This document shows positions 17,310-25,605 of a stretch of DNA of 64,000 nt, in pieces. Origin of the DNA: Halalkalibaculum roseum (GTDB lineage: Bacteria; Bacteroidota; Rhodothermia; Balneolales; Balneolaceae). The notes under the pieces were generated by a model. The model had not been told where the DNA came from. It ran no database searches and saw only the letters and a list, made by a program, of their open reading frames with translations. Within the stretch, counting starts at the first letter, position 1. Each line of letters starts with the position of its first letter. The translations under genes and the position numbers were made by a program. The DNA lies in the NCBI RefSeq assembly GCF_011059145.1, contig NZ_JAALLT010000001.1:947560-1011559 (forward strand). The letters run 5' to 3'.

Positions 17310-17885
17310 TTAATCGTCGGTATTCATTAGGTCAAGGAGGTAATCTACCTGTTTCTGCTCGGTATCGCGAACAACATCGCCTGCAGTATTGACTTTAATC
17401 TCTTTCAGGAATTTTTCGTCTCCGGAGCCTTTATGTTTCAGTTCAGCCCATAGCCGGTGAAAGCGGGCAGCCTGAAGGGCGGCATCATAGGGATTGGGAT
17501 TAATACATTCTCGTGTAGTCAGGAATGCGGGAGCTTTATCCGATCCCTGCCTGAGACCAACGGTATCTGTGGCAATGGCAGCGCCTTCCGTTTCGTCGTA
17601 GAGTTCCCGTAGCTGTTTGGTTGTTGCTTCTCCCTTAATGGCCGATTCTGCGAGATCAATCAACTTTTTCTGAATCGGCTTAATTTCTTCATTGGCTTGC
17701 CTTGCGCACCATACCGCGAACTTTCGCAATTTGGCTGTAAGTCCTTCCTCCTGAAAGTGTTTTAAGATGGATGTGACGCGATCGTCCTTCTGATCAATTT
17801 TCTCACCGGTTTCACCATCAATGACAATAATTTGATGATGATTCTCATCATATACATAAATATAGTTTTGTTTATTCTTATTCAT
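17310..17885 (-). CDS. Alpha-helical hypothetical protein, immunity-protein-like segment
   Basis: 191 aa, no signal or membrane segment. The first ~40 residues form a short beta unit (YIYVYDENHHQIIVIDGETGE). Residues 50-150 are helical, with FAVWCARQA followed by a G-E-A-T/L-R-E-L pattern and alanine-rich helices. This resembles the helical putative immunity proteins annotated next to polymorphic toxins (Imm5-like). That is a pattern impression only, and no toxin gene is near. A cAMP-cyclase gene lies downstream and a divergent MFS gene upstream. Function unknown. Confidence 0.65.
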   Translation of the reverse strand: MNKNKQNYIYVYDENHHQIIVIDGETGEKIDQKDDRVTSILKHFQEEGLTAKLRKFAVWCARQANEEIKPIQKKLIDLAESAIKGEATTKQLRELYDETEGAAIATDTVGLRQGSDKAPAFLTTRECINPNPYDAALQAARFHRLWAELKHKGSGDEKFLKEIKVNTAGDVVRDTEQKQVDYLLDLMNTDD

Positions 17886-18016
17886 AAGAAGATCATAAGG
17901 GTACTTTCAGTGGTTGTGTATTATATATACTAAACATATTGCATTTCCAAAGTATTCCGACCATACTTGTACCGACAGTTTTTTCTTAACAGGAATTAAG
18001 GGAATCAAATTATCAG

Positions 18017-19306
18017 ATGAACACTAAAAATGAAGAGTCGGCTTCTACAAAAGCCTTGTTTTCCTGGGCCCTTTACGATTGGGCAAACAGTTCCTTTTTT
18101 GCCGTCATCCAGACCTTTGTGTTTGCAACCTATTTTATTCAATCCGTCGCCGAAAACGATGTTATAGGCAGCAATCAGTGGGGAAATGTGATCAGTGCAG
18201 CGGGACTGCTCATTGCCTTGGTCGGACCTTTTCTGGGTGCTATCGCTGATCAGATGGGAAGGAGAAAACCCTGGATCTTTGCATTCAGCCTCATGTGCAT
18301 TTTTGCGGTAGCGGGACTCTGGTTTGTTGGCCCTTCCAATGAGTACCTGTTTCTGGCACTTGTTCTCATTTTTATTTCTACCGTAGGATCGGAGTGTGCC
18401 ATCATCTTTTATAATGCCATGCTGCCAAATCTTGTCTCGGGTAAGAAAATGGGACGCTGGTCGGGTTGGGCCTGGGGCCTGGGCTATGCAGGAGGCCTGG
18501 TCTGCCTGGTAGTTGCCTTGTTCTTGTTTATCAATGTAGATCAACCGCCATTCGGTCTTGATAAAGCCGCGGCAGAGCATGTTCGGGCCACATTTTTATT
18601 AGTAGCAATCTGGTATCTCATTTTTTCTATTCCCCTTTTCCTGAATACACCAGATGAACCTCGCACCGGTATTGGAATCAATAAAGCAGTTAAAAACGGG
18701 TGGAAGCAGCTCAAAGAGTCTATACAGCACATACGCGATTATAAAGATATTCTGCGATTTCTAATTGCACGGATGATTTTTATCGATGCCCTTGCCACTG
18801 TATTTGCTTTTGGTGGGATTTACGCCGCAGGCACCTTTGATATGGACGAGAAGCAGGTACTGATCTTCGGAATTGGTTTAAACCTGACAGCCGGTTTGGG
18901 GGCAGCACTCTTTGCCTGGATTGATGATTACATGGGAAGCAGGCAGACGATTTTGATTTCATTGACCGGGCTTATTATTACTACTTCTGCGGTATTGCTG
19001 GTAGCTTCTTCCTTCTGGTTCTGGGTTTTCGGTTTAACTTTGGGAATTTTTGTGGGCCCGGTTCAGGCAGCCAGCCGTACTTATATGGGAAGAATTGCCC
19101 CAAAGGAGCTTCGTAATCAAATGTTCGGTTTATTTGCTTTATCCGGCAAGGTGACTTCATTTATCGGTCCTTTCCTGGTCGGTTGGCTCACCTTTGTGGC
19201 GGGAAGTCAAAGGATTGGTATGAGTGTTATAATCGTGTTGTTTATAATAGGTTTCCTGTTGATGTTAAGAGTACCAAAAGTGACCGAAGGAGCCACTACA
19301 GTGTAG
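18017..19306 (+). CDS. MFS transporter, UMF1/Atg22-like family
   Basis: 429 aa with about 12 membrane helices. The N-terminus SWALYDWANSSFFAVIQTFVFATYF is the hallmark of the UMF1 (Atg22-like) MFS branch, followed by ADQMGRRKPWI in the helix 2-3 loop. Yeast Atg22 exports amino acids from the vacuole; bacterial members are uncharacterised exporters or importers. It is monocistronic, divergent from the hypothetical gene at 17310, and followed by the histone-like gene after 154 bases. Confidence 0.9.
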   Translation: MNTKNEESASTKALFSWALYDWANSSFFAVIQTFVFATYFIQSVAENDVIGSNQWGNVISAAGLLIALVGPFLGAIADQMGRRKPWIFAFSLMCIFAVAGLWFVGPSNEYLFLALVLIFISTVGSECAIIFYNAMLPNLVSGKKMGRWSGWAWGLGYAGGLVCLVVALFLFINVDQPPFGLDKAAAEHVRATFLLVAIWYLIFSIPLFLNTPDEPRTGIGINKAVKNGWKQLKESIQHIRDYKDILRFLIARMIFIDALATVFAFGGIYAAGTFDMDEKQVLIFGIGLNLTAGLGAALFAWIDDYMGSRQTILISLTGLIITTSAVLLVASSFWFWVFGLTLGIFVGPVQAASRTYMGRIAPKELRNQMFGLFALSGKVTSFIGPFLVGWLTFVAGSQRIGMSVIIVLFIIGFLLMLRVPKVTEGATTV

Positions 19307-19460
19307 TCATAATCTGAGATAAATGAGTTTATGATAAATTTTACGTGATTTTAATTGCCAAAGTGGTAACTTAGGGGACTTAAATTTCGAATATCATTTC
19401 GAACCAACACAGTGATGGGATTACCCTTTACATTAACCTAAATAAATAGTGAGATTATAA

Positions 19461-19637
19461 ATGAGCAGATTTGATGATATCAAAAATGTAATTGAAGGCG
19501 TAGAAGAAGATATGGCAAAATTCTACGAAAAAGGGAATAAAGCAGCAGGAACTCGCGCTCGTAAAGGCCTTCAGGAGTTACGAAAATTGGCACAGGAAGT
19601 TCGTCTTGAAATTCAGGACATTAAAAATAAGAGCTAA
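19461..19637 (+). CDS. Histone H1-like small basic protein
   Basis: 58 aa. The sequence starts MSRFDDIKNVIEG, contains MAKFYEKGNKAAGTRARKGL (18-37) and continues as an Arg/Lys/Glu amphipathic helix (QELRKLAQEVRLEIQDIKNKS). This matches the short histone H1-like (Hc1-type) proteins widespread in Bacteroidota and relatives, thought to be nucleoid-associated. The core G-N-K-A-A-G-T-R-x-R-K-G motif is intact. An excellent terminator follows 24 bases after the stop, so the gene is a stand-alone, probably abundant transcript. Confidence 0.88.
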   Translation: MSRFDDIKNVIEGVEEDMAKFYEKGNKAAGTRARKGLQELRKLAQEVRLEIQDIKNKS

Positions 19638-19660
19638 CTTTTAGCATCTTTTAGCAGAAG

Positions 19661-19685
19661 AAGCCGCAGAAATGCGGCTTTTTTT
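19661..19685 (+). terminator. Rho-independent terminator of histone-like gene
   Basis: AAGCCGCA (19661-19668) and TGCGGCTT (19673-19680) close a GAAA tetraloop and are followed by an uninterrupted T-run (19679-19685). Confidence 0.93.
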
Positions 19686-19773
19686 GTTTCAGCAATATAA
19701 TTTGTCGTTTTGTGTTGCAAAAGGCCCATCTTTAAACTTTAGTGCTTACTCATTGTTTGTTAACTTGTCGACC

Positions 19774-20253
19774 ATGAAATCTAAGCCCCAACACAGACTT
19801 CCTCAAACAGCCGTTAAAGCCTGGCGCATCAGCGGTTTCCTGGTATCCCTGTTTTTCTGGATTGGTCCCATTGCTATGTGGTTTTTCGATTCTCAACGAG
19901 TCGTAGATTTATGGATCTATCTGCTAATGGTAGCCATACTCATACCTGTTACCCTCATAGCTACCTTTGTGATTCCGCACTTTCGTTGGAAACGCTGGAG
20001 CTATGATATCAATGAGCATGAAATTGATTTACAACATGGACTAATAATTGTTCAACGAACCCTAATACCAGTCAACAGAGTGCAACACGTCGATACCAGG
20101 CAGGGGCCTATACTGCGAAATTATGCTCTGTCTAATGTTACGATTTCCACTGCGGCAACAACACACGAGATACCCGCACTTACGGAAGAAAATGCCGGTA
20201 AGGTGCGTGACCAAATTTCACGCCTTGCCCTAAAAGCTAAAGAAGATGTTTAG
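19774..20253 (+). CDS. Bacterial PH-domain membrane protein (YdbS-like)
   Basis: 159 aa from the ATG at 19774. An upstream in-frame ATG at 19672 lies inside the terminator and would add a non-homologous leader, so it is rejected. Two membrane helices (about 20-40 and 50-70) precede one bacterial PH (DUF304/bPH2) domain with the typical YDINEHEIDLQHGLIIVQRT and IPVNRVQHVDTRQGPILR segments. It overlaps the next gene by 8 bases, as YdbS/YdbT pairs do. In Bacillus this pair confers resistance to membrane-active toxins. Here the role is unproven. Confidence 0.88.
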   Translation: MKSKPQHRLPQTAVKAWRISGFLVSLFFWIGPIAMWFFDSQRVVDLWIYLLMVAILIPVTLIATFVIPHFRWKRWSYDINEHEIDLQHGLIIVQRTLIPVNRVQHVDTRQGPILRNYALSNVTISTAATTHEIPALTEENAGKVRDQISRLALKAKEDV

Positions 20254-21706
20254 TGCAGAACGTCAGCATCCTGTTGCCGCAGTCAGCAAGGTGCTCGACA
20301 TTATTAAAGGTAATTTCATTTCACTGCTGCTGCTACTCTTTGTCACCAGCGGTGAATCGATGGTCAGTCTCTTCGGTATTCTGTCAGTCTTAGGGGTATT
20401 GCTCGTCTCAGGCGTACTCTCATGGCTCCGATTTACATACAGTGTCGTGGATGGAGAGCTGCGTATTGAGCAGGGAGTACTGGTAAGAAAAAATATTTAT
20501 CTGTCGAAAGAGCGCATTCAGGTCATCGATATCAAAGCGGGAATTTTACAACGTATGTTCGGTTTGGTAGAAGTTGAAGTTAAAACGGCCGGCAGTTCAT
20601 CCAAGGCAGCAAAAATATCTGCCATCTCCCTTGAAAAAGCAGAACAGCTGAAAGCCAGCCTGCGCACCTCCCATAAAGAAGAAACCCTGGATAGGGAGCA
20701 AGAAGAGACCGAACTCAAAAGAATTGAACTCTCAGCGAGAGATCTGGTGGTAACATCCTTTACATCTGGAAGCTTCGGTATCGCCTTATCCATTATAGGT
20801 ACGCTCTTCTCACAACTTGACCAGGTGCTTTCTGAGGAGGAGATGCTATATTACCTGGAAAGAATCATTCCGGCTTCGCTAAGTACCAATATGGTGCTTT
20901 ACAGCATTGTACTGGTAGTCCTGCTCTCATGGCTGCTATCGTTTTTAGGCACTTTGATAAAATATTTCGGCTTCACCCTGAGGGTTTCGAATAAGGATTT
21001 AATAATTAGGCAGGGCTTGTTTGAACAGCGTCAACTCACTATACCTTTTAACCGCATCCAGGCTATACAAATAAAGGAAGGTCTTCTCAGACAGCCTTTA
21101 GGTTATGCTTCTATTATCCTGGAAAGTGCCGGCTATGGAGAGAAAGAGGGAAACTCCACGACCCTATATCCTCTAATCAGGAAATCAAAAGTTCAAGAAT
21201 TCCTTCAAGAGGTAGTACCTGAATTTGCTAATCCTGTTTTTCAATCAAAACCACCGCGCAGGGCATTAAGGCGCTATCTATTCCGCATGATTTTGGTTTC
21301 CATGATAGTGATTATACCGGCATGGTTTTATTTACCCTATGGAGAATATGCGATTTCACTGTTGTTGCCGGCCATCTTGCTCGGCTATGCCCAGTATAGG
21401 GATGCCGCAATTGGCACAAGTAAGGATGCTTTGACAATTCGAAGCAGAGATTTTGCCAGAACCACCGCAATCATTCAGATAAAACGCATACAGCGTGTGA
21501 GTCTGAAACAAAATCCTATTCAGAAGCACAGAGACTTAGTCAACTTTATAGTAACAGTTGCCTCCGGTAGCCAGGGAAGATCCTTTGATATCAGAGAGCT
21601 TGAAGAAGCTACGGCAGGCAGGTATTTCAATTGGGTATCACCGGATGACATACCTCAAGTGGCAACTGATGCGGAAACCCATGAACCCGAATTCCCTGAA
21701 ACCTAA
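20246..21706 (+). CDS. Multi-PH-domain membrane protein (YdbT-like)
   Basis: 486 aa with three bPH2 units separated by pairs of membrane helices. The units are near 65-130 (VVDGELRIEQGVLVRKNIYL...RIQVIDIKAGILQRMFGL), 250-320 (LIIRQGLFEQRQLTIPFNRI...LRQPLGYASI) and 395-465 (TIRSRDFARTTAIIQIKRIQ). Repeated R-I-Q-x-I/V-x-x-K motifs show internal duplication. It is translationally coupled to the YdbS-like gene and probably forms a membrane complex with it. The last 4 bases overlap the convergent gene at 21703. Confidence 0.9.
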   Translation: MFSAERQHPVAAVSKVLDIIKGNFISLLLLLFVTSGESMVSLFGILSVLGVLLVSGVLSWLRFTYSVVDGELRIEQGVLVRKNIYLSKERIQVIDIKAGILQRMFGLVEVEVKTAGSSSKAAKISAISLEKAEQLKASLRTSHKEETLDREQEETELKRIELSARDLVVTSFTSGSFGIALSIIGTLFSQLDQVLSEEEMLYYLERIIPASLSTNMVLYSIVLVVLLSWLLSFLGTLIKYFGFTLRVSNKDLIIRQGLFEQRQLTIPFNRIQAIQIKEGLLRQPLGYASIILESAGYGEKEGNSTTLYPLIRKSKVQEFLQEVVPEFANPVFQSKPPRRALRRYLFRMILVSMIVIIPAWFYLPYGEYAISLLLPAILLGYAQYRDAAIGTSKDALTIRSRDFARTTAIIQIKRIQRVSLKQNPIQKHRDLVNFIVTVASGSQGRSFDIRELEEATAGRYFNWVSPDDIPQVATDAETHEPEFPET

Positions 21707-22173
21707 ATCATCATCCGGTGGTAAATCGCCATGGCACTGGCCCCGTAAATAATATGCAGAGCCAGGAACAGGTAGGGAATAGAAATACCCCATTTTGTGC
21801 CAAGGATACCGGGATTTTTAATGGTTTTATCTTCTCCTATATGAGGATGAGTTTCGGATAAAATACCCATCAGTACCCCTACAAATATTCCGTGACCAAA
21901 ACCCCATAGTATGCCAATCGGCCAGTTGGGTGTTACTGCCATCGCGGAAATCATAAACACATAGAGCATGCCCCACCCGGCACCGATTATCAGGTGAAGT
22001 ACAATTCCCAGTGTGTAGACACCGGAAGTGTTATTGATGTTGATGAAACGGCTGCCCAGCAGGTAGGGGATATCCAGATAATAGCCGAGCGATTTCAGGA
22101 GATAGATGAGAAGAGTCAGTATTACCGCACCGAGAAAGCCGGCATATGCTCCGTATAGTAGATTTGCTTCCAT
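21703..22173 (-). CDS. Four-helix integral membrane protein, unknown function
   Basis: 156 aa with about four hydrophobic helices (7-30, 52-80, 82-102, 128-148) and glycine-rich segments (GAYAGFLGAVILTLL, LIIGAGWGML, GFGHGIFVGVLMG). Conserved-looking polar residues are in SETHPHIGED. A strong AGGAGG lies 8 bases before the ATG, unusual for this genome. I cannot name a family. It ends in a 4-base convergent overlap with the YdbT-like gene. Confidence 0.75.
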   Translation of the reverse strand: MEANLLYGAYAGFLGAVILTLLIYLLKSLGYYLDIPYLLGSRFININNTSGVYTLGIVLHLIIGAGWGMLYVFMISAMAVTPNWPIGILWGFGHGIFVGVLMGILSETHPHIGEDKTIKNPGILGTKWGISIPYLFLALHIIYGASAMAIYHRMMI

Positions 22174-22210
22174 AAGGTCCTCCTGGTAGGATTAATTACG
22201 GATTCGCATG

Positions 22211-22408
22211 TTAATCAGTATACGTTAATCGCACCTCAAATGTAAGATCTCTTTTATCATCTAATGCAATATCTGCTTCGGTGTCAATATAAGGGGTATC
22301 CAGATTCGATATCGTGCAGGTGCAATCTTCTTCTAGGTATTCACCTACTGTATCTGCAATTAGATGTTCAAGCTGGGATGCGGATAGTGTTTTGAGTTTA
22401 TTACTCAT
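22211..22408 (-). CDS. Small soluble hypothetical protein
   Basis: 65 aa, acidic, with one helix (SASQLEHLIADTVGEYLEE), a Cys-x-Cys (DCTC) and a beta-strand end (LTFEVRLTY). It lies 37 bases upstream of the membrane protein gene on the same strand and may be co-transcribed. No family recognised. Coding status rests on good context and an intact frame. Confidence 0.6.
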   Translation of the reverse strand: MSNKLKTLSASQLEHLIADTVGEYLEEDCTCTISNLDTPYIDTEADIALDDKRDLTFEVRLTYTD

Positions 22409-22523
22409 AACTATTCACTTTTAAATTGGAGGTGAACTTATAATTACAACAATGAGCGTATATCGAAGATTCAATAAAACAGCCCAGGGTAATACCGGTG
22501 CTCATTGGTAACCTTATGTAGAG

Positions 22524-22895
22524 CTATTGTTCACTTTCAGGTTTAACACTTAGTACAACTCTTAATCCTTCTCTCACGTTAATAATCTTAGCCCACTTCC
22601 GGTAACCTTCTTTTTCTATTTTCAACATGTGTTTACCTTCCGATACCTTTTCAAAAGTAAATCTTCCATCCTCGTCGGTTTTAACATTTTTCTCGCTATC
22701 CACTATTTGTACTTTAGCTTCGCTGATAGCTTCACCTGTTTTAGCATTAAGTACTCTGCCATTAAGCTCACACCACTCCGTATCTTCGGTTCTCTTCTTG
22801 GTTTGGGCACTGCTTATCGAAAAGCTAAGGCTTAATAGCAACGCGGTAGTGAGTGATAGAATGGCCATTTTTTTGAAACTAAACATAACAGACAT
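22524..22895 (-). CDS. Secreted carboxypeptidase-regulatory-like (Ig-fold) protein
   Basis: 123 aa. A signal peptide (MAILSLTTALLLSLSFSISS, cleaved near SSAQ) precedes one carboxypeptidase-D regulatory-like beta-sandwich: LNGRVLNAKTGEAISEAKVQ, then DEDGRFTFEKVSEGKHMLKI. This is the same unit found at the N-terminus of TonB-dependent receptors, but it stands alone here. It is presumably periplasmic or secreted. Start could also be a few codons in (M4). Confidence 0.8.
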   Translation of the reverse strand: MSVMFSFKKMAILSLTTALLLSLSFSISSAQTKKRTEDTEWCELNGRVLNAKTGEAISEAKVQIVDSEKNVKTDEDGRFTFEKVSEGKHMLKIEKEGYRKWAKIINVREGLRVVLSVKPESEQ

Positions 22896-23020
22896 GAAAG
22901 ACTTGTTAATGATTAGTTAATTACTCCATTTATCAATATAAGATTTGATGGAGAAAAGTTTCAAATTGTCCAATTCCGTTTTTTAAACAACAAAATTACT
23001 TAGTCCAAGAAATCCCTTTG

Positions 23021-24118
23021 TCAGGCGAGGGAAACCTCAGCTGATTTGCCAAATTTCTTCAAGGTCCGGTAATGAGAGGCGATAGCCGCACTAAGAGTCG
23101 GTTGGTAATGGTAGGGGACGTCGTGTTCTTCAGCGACCTCTCTGACAATAGGGGCAATATCAGGATAGTGGATGCTGCAAATTTTTGGGAAGAGGTGATG
23201 TTCAATCTGGTAATTGAGCCCTCCGATGTACCAGCACAGTAATTTATTTCGGTGAGCAAAATCAGAAGTGGTTTCCATCTGGTGGATCATCCAGGCATTT
23301 TCAATGTTTCCTTCGGTATTTTCTGTAGGGTGGTCGGTACCTTCCACAACATGAGCCAGCTGAAAAATCACACCCAGAATCACACCGGCCGTTAAATGAA
23401 CTGCTAAAAACCCAATCAGGAGTTGCCACCACGTGATTGAAAGTACCAGTAACGGTATTACCAGCATGTAGCTGTAATAAATGATCTTGGTTACTATAAG
23501 GGTGATCCATTCCGAAACAGGATGACTTTTGTTCTCATAGGGGCCCAGGTGATCTTTGAAAAAATATCTGTAATCTTTGATGAATACCCAAAAGAGGGTT
23601 GCAAAACTATAAGCTACAAAAGCCAGGTAATGTTGCGCCTTGTGGATATTCTTGTATTCAGCATGAGGAGAGAGTCTGATGAATTCTGCTACCTCAAGAT
23701 CTTCATCATGCTCGTGGATATTGGTGTAGGTATGATGGACGACATTGTGGGTTATCTTCCAGATATATCCATTGGCACCTAACAAGTCAAAGGAATAACC
23801 AAGGATTTTATTAATGAGTTTGTTGGATGAATAAGCCCCGTGAAGTGCATCATGGGAAACAGAAAACCCGATTCCTGCCATGCCGATACCCATAATAATG
23901 CACAAGCCTAGCATGATTTGCCATGAAAAGGCACCGCTGATAATCAGACCGTAAGAACCAAAGTAGATTGTGAGAAGTGTGATGGTCTTAAGGACCATCC
24001 GGTAATCGGCTTTTTTGGAAAGATCGTTCTGTTCGAAGTACCGGTTAACTTTGTTTTTTAAATCAGTTATAAAATCCTGGTCGTTTGTTCCTTTAAAGGA
24101 AACACGAGTTACTCCCAT
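23021..24118 (-). CDS. Acyl-lipid/acyl-CoA fatty acid desaturase (front-end type histidine boxes)
   Basis: 365 aa membrane diiron desaturase. Three histidine boxes are clear: HDALH at 89-93, HNVVHH at 124-129 and QIEHH at 304-308. The Gln in the third box is typical of delta-6/delta-5 front-end enzymes, yet no fused cytochrome b5 domain is present, so a separate electron donor is needed. Four or more membrane helices lie between the boxes. It probably adds double bonds to membrane fatty acids. A single-domain receiver gene follows upstream on the same strand after 76 bases. Confidence 0.92.
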   Translation of the reverse strand: MGVTRVSFKGTNDQDFITDLKNKVNRYFEQNDLSKKADYRMVLKTITLLTIYFGSYGLIISGAFSWQIMLGLCIIMGIGMAGIGFSVSHDALHGAYSSNKLINKILGYSFDLLGANGYIWKITHNVVHHTYTNIHEHDEDLEVAEFIRLSPHAEYKNIHKAQHYLAFVAYSFATLFWVFIKDYRYFFKDHLGPYENKSHPVSEWITLIVTKIIYYSYMLVIPLLVLSITWWQLLIGFLAVHLTAGVILGVIFQLAHVVEGTDHPTENTEGNIENAWMIHQMETTSDFAHRNKLLCWYIGGLNYQIEHHLFPKICSIHYPDIAPIVREVAEEHDVPYHYQPTLSAAIASHYRTLKKFGKSAEVSLA

Positions 24119-24194
24119 AAACGTAGCTTAATTTAGCCGTTGCAATTAATAGCCGAAGTCAAATCTACAAAGAATTTCCGGATAGAATAAATAG

Positions 24195-24563
24195 TTAAGC
24201 CTTCTCCCCGAAAGCTTTGCTGATTGACTCTTCAAGGTCGCTCATCTGTATTGGTTTAACCAAATAATCTACAAAATCTGTAGCTTTTGCCCTATTTTTA
24301 TAATATTGATCTGAATTTCCGGTGATATAAATTACCGGTACATTCGAATTCTCTCTGATTCTCTCCATAGCTGTAATGCCATCGGTACCGTCTTTGAGCT
24401 GTATATCCATCAGGATAAGATCGGGTTTGTGCTGAGTAGCAGAGCTAACAGCTTCCTCTCCGGTGATTACTTTGTCTAATACGGTGTAGTTGAGTTTGAC
24501 GATCATACGCTCCAAGACCATAGCGATGATCATATCATCTTCTACAATGAGTACTTTTTTCAC
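24195..24563 (-). CDS. Single-domain response regulator receiver
   Basis: 122 aa, one receiver domain and no output. Acidic pair D9/D10, phospho-acceptor D53 (LILMDIQL), T81 and K103 (LVKPIQ) are all intact, so it should be phosphorylated. It could act as a phosphate sink, a relay, or through protein contacts. No kinase adjoins it; the kinase at 225, which lacks a receiver, lies ~23 kb away. The M-D-I-Q-L-x-D-G-x-D-G-I motif is common in stand-alone receivers. Confidence 0.93.
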   Translation of the reverse strand: MKKVLIVEDDMIIAMVLERMIVKLNYTVLDKVITGEEAVSSATQHKPDLILMDIQLKDGTDGITAMERIRENSNVPVIYITGNSDQYYKNRAKATDFVDYLVKPIQMSDLEESISKAFGEKA

Positions 24564-24652
24564 ACTAATTGTCTATTATTTCACCTAAATATCCCCTCTC
24601 TTTTGGGGTGCTTCACTCCTAAAGCGATAATAATAAACTAATTTTTTTGAAA

Positions 24653-25495
24653 TTAACCTAAAGCAACGTCTAAAATCATCATCACGCTGAAGCCCACCAT
24701 GGTTCCCAATGTGGCCAGGTCGGTGTTGCCGTGAACCTGTGATTCCGGAATCAATTCTTCAACCACAACATAGATCATGGCACCTGCGGCAAATGAGAGC
24801 GCATAGGGCAGGATGGGTTGCACCATCAGTACGGCTGCGGCACCGATAACTGCTGAAATAGGCTCGACAATGCCGGAAAGCTGCCCGTACCAAAAGCTTT
24901 TACCTACAGATACACCTTCGCGTCGTAGAGGCATGGATACGGCGGTACCTTCAGGGAAATTCTGTATACCAATACCAATAGCAAGGCTGATGGCGCCGAG
25001 GATAGTGGCTGTGCCCGATGGGTCAACCCCCGAAGCCGCAGCGCCAAAAAGTACACCGACTGCAAGTCCTTCAGGAATATTGTGTAGGGTAATTGCCAAA
25101 ACAAGCAAGGTGGCTCTTCGCCAGGATGTTTTAACACCTTCGGCCTCATCCATTGGAAAGCCGGGGTGGAGGTGAGGTAAATATTGGTCGCAGATACGTA
25201 GAAATAGGCCGCCGGTCAGAAAACCGATGACGGCAGGTAACCATTCTATCACGCCTTGGTGAGCAGCCATATCTATAGATGGCACCAGCAGCGACCAAAA
25301 GCTGGCCGCAATCATCACGCCAGCTGCAAAACCCATCATGGCATCTAATGTTTTATTTCCCACAGTTTTCGTAAAAAAGACCAGGGCGGCACCCAGTGCG
25401 GTAAGTCCCCAGGTAAATAACCCACCGGTTAGACTTTGGTAAATGGGATTGAGTCCGAAAAACCACTCTTTAATTTCAGCAAATTCCATTGGCAT
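24653..25495 (-). CDS. ZIP-family divalent metal transporter
   Basis: 280 aa with eight hydrophobic helices. The metal-binding helix IV has [13 protein letters not shown] and helix V has [12 protein letters not shown], the paired signatures of the ZupT/GufA-type ZIP family. The His-rich loop before helix IV is modest ([10 protein letters not shown]). It probably imports zinc, iron or related metals across the inner membrane. The gene looks monocistronic. No Zur or Fur site could be identified by eye. Confidence 0.92.
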   Translation of the reverse strand: MPMEFAEIKEWFFGLNPIYQSLTGGLFTWGLTALGAALVFFTKTVGNKTLDAMMGFAAGVMIAASFWSLLVPSIDMAAHQGVIEWLPAVIGFLTGGLFLRICDQYLPHLHPGFPMDEAEGVKTSWRRATLLVLAITLHNIPEGLAVGVLFGAAASGVDPSGTATILGAISLAIGIGIQNFPEGTAVSMPLRREGVSVGKSFWYGQLSGIVEPISAVIGAAAVLMVQPILPYALSFAAGAMIYVVVEELIPESQVHGNTDLATLGTMVGFSVMMILDVALG

Positions 25496-25605
25496 TGTTT
25501 TTTGTTGATTTAATGCAAAGGATAAGAAATAATAAGCTATTCCAAAACGATTATTTAGCCTTGGCTAATATTGTAATGGGTGACCTAAAGGCAGGTTACA
25601 ATTGA

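Noticed and set aside
18005-18580. Open frame of 191 codons on minus
   Set aside because: Antisense to the UMF1-type MFS gene, Cys/Gly/Lys rich with no domain, and no leader or promoter.
19672-19773. Longer N-terminus for the YdbS-like protein
   Set aside because: Its first codons lie in the terminator of the histone-like gene and do not match the family start.
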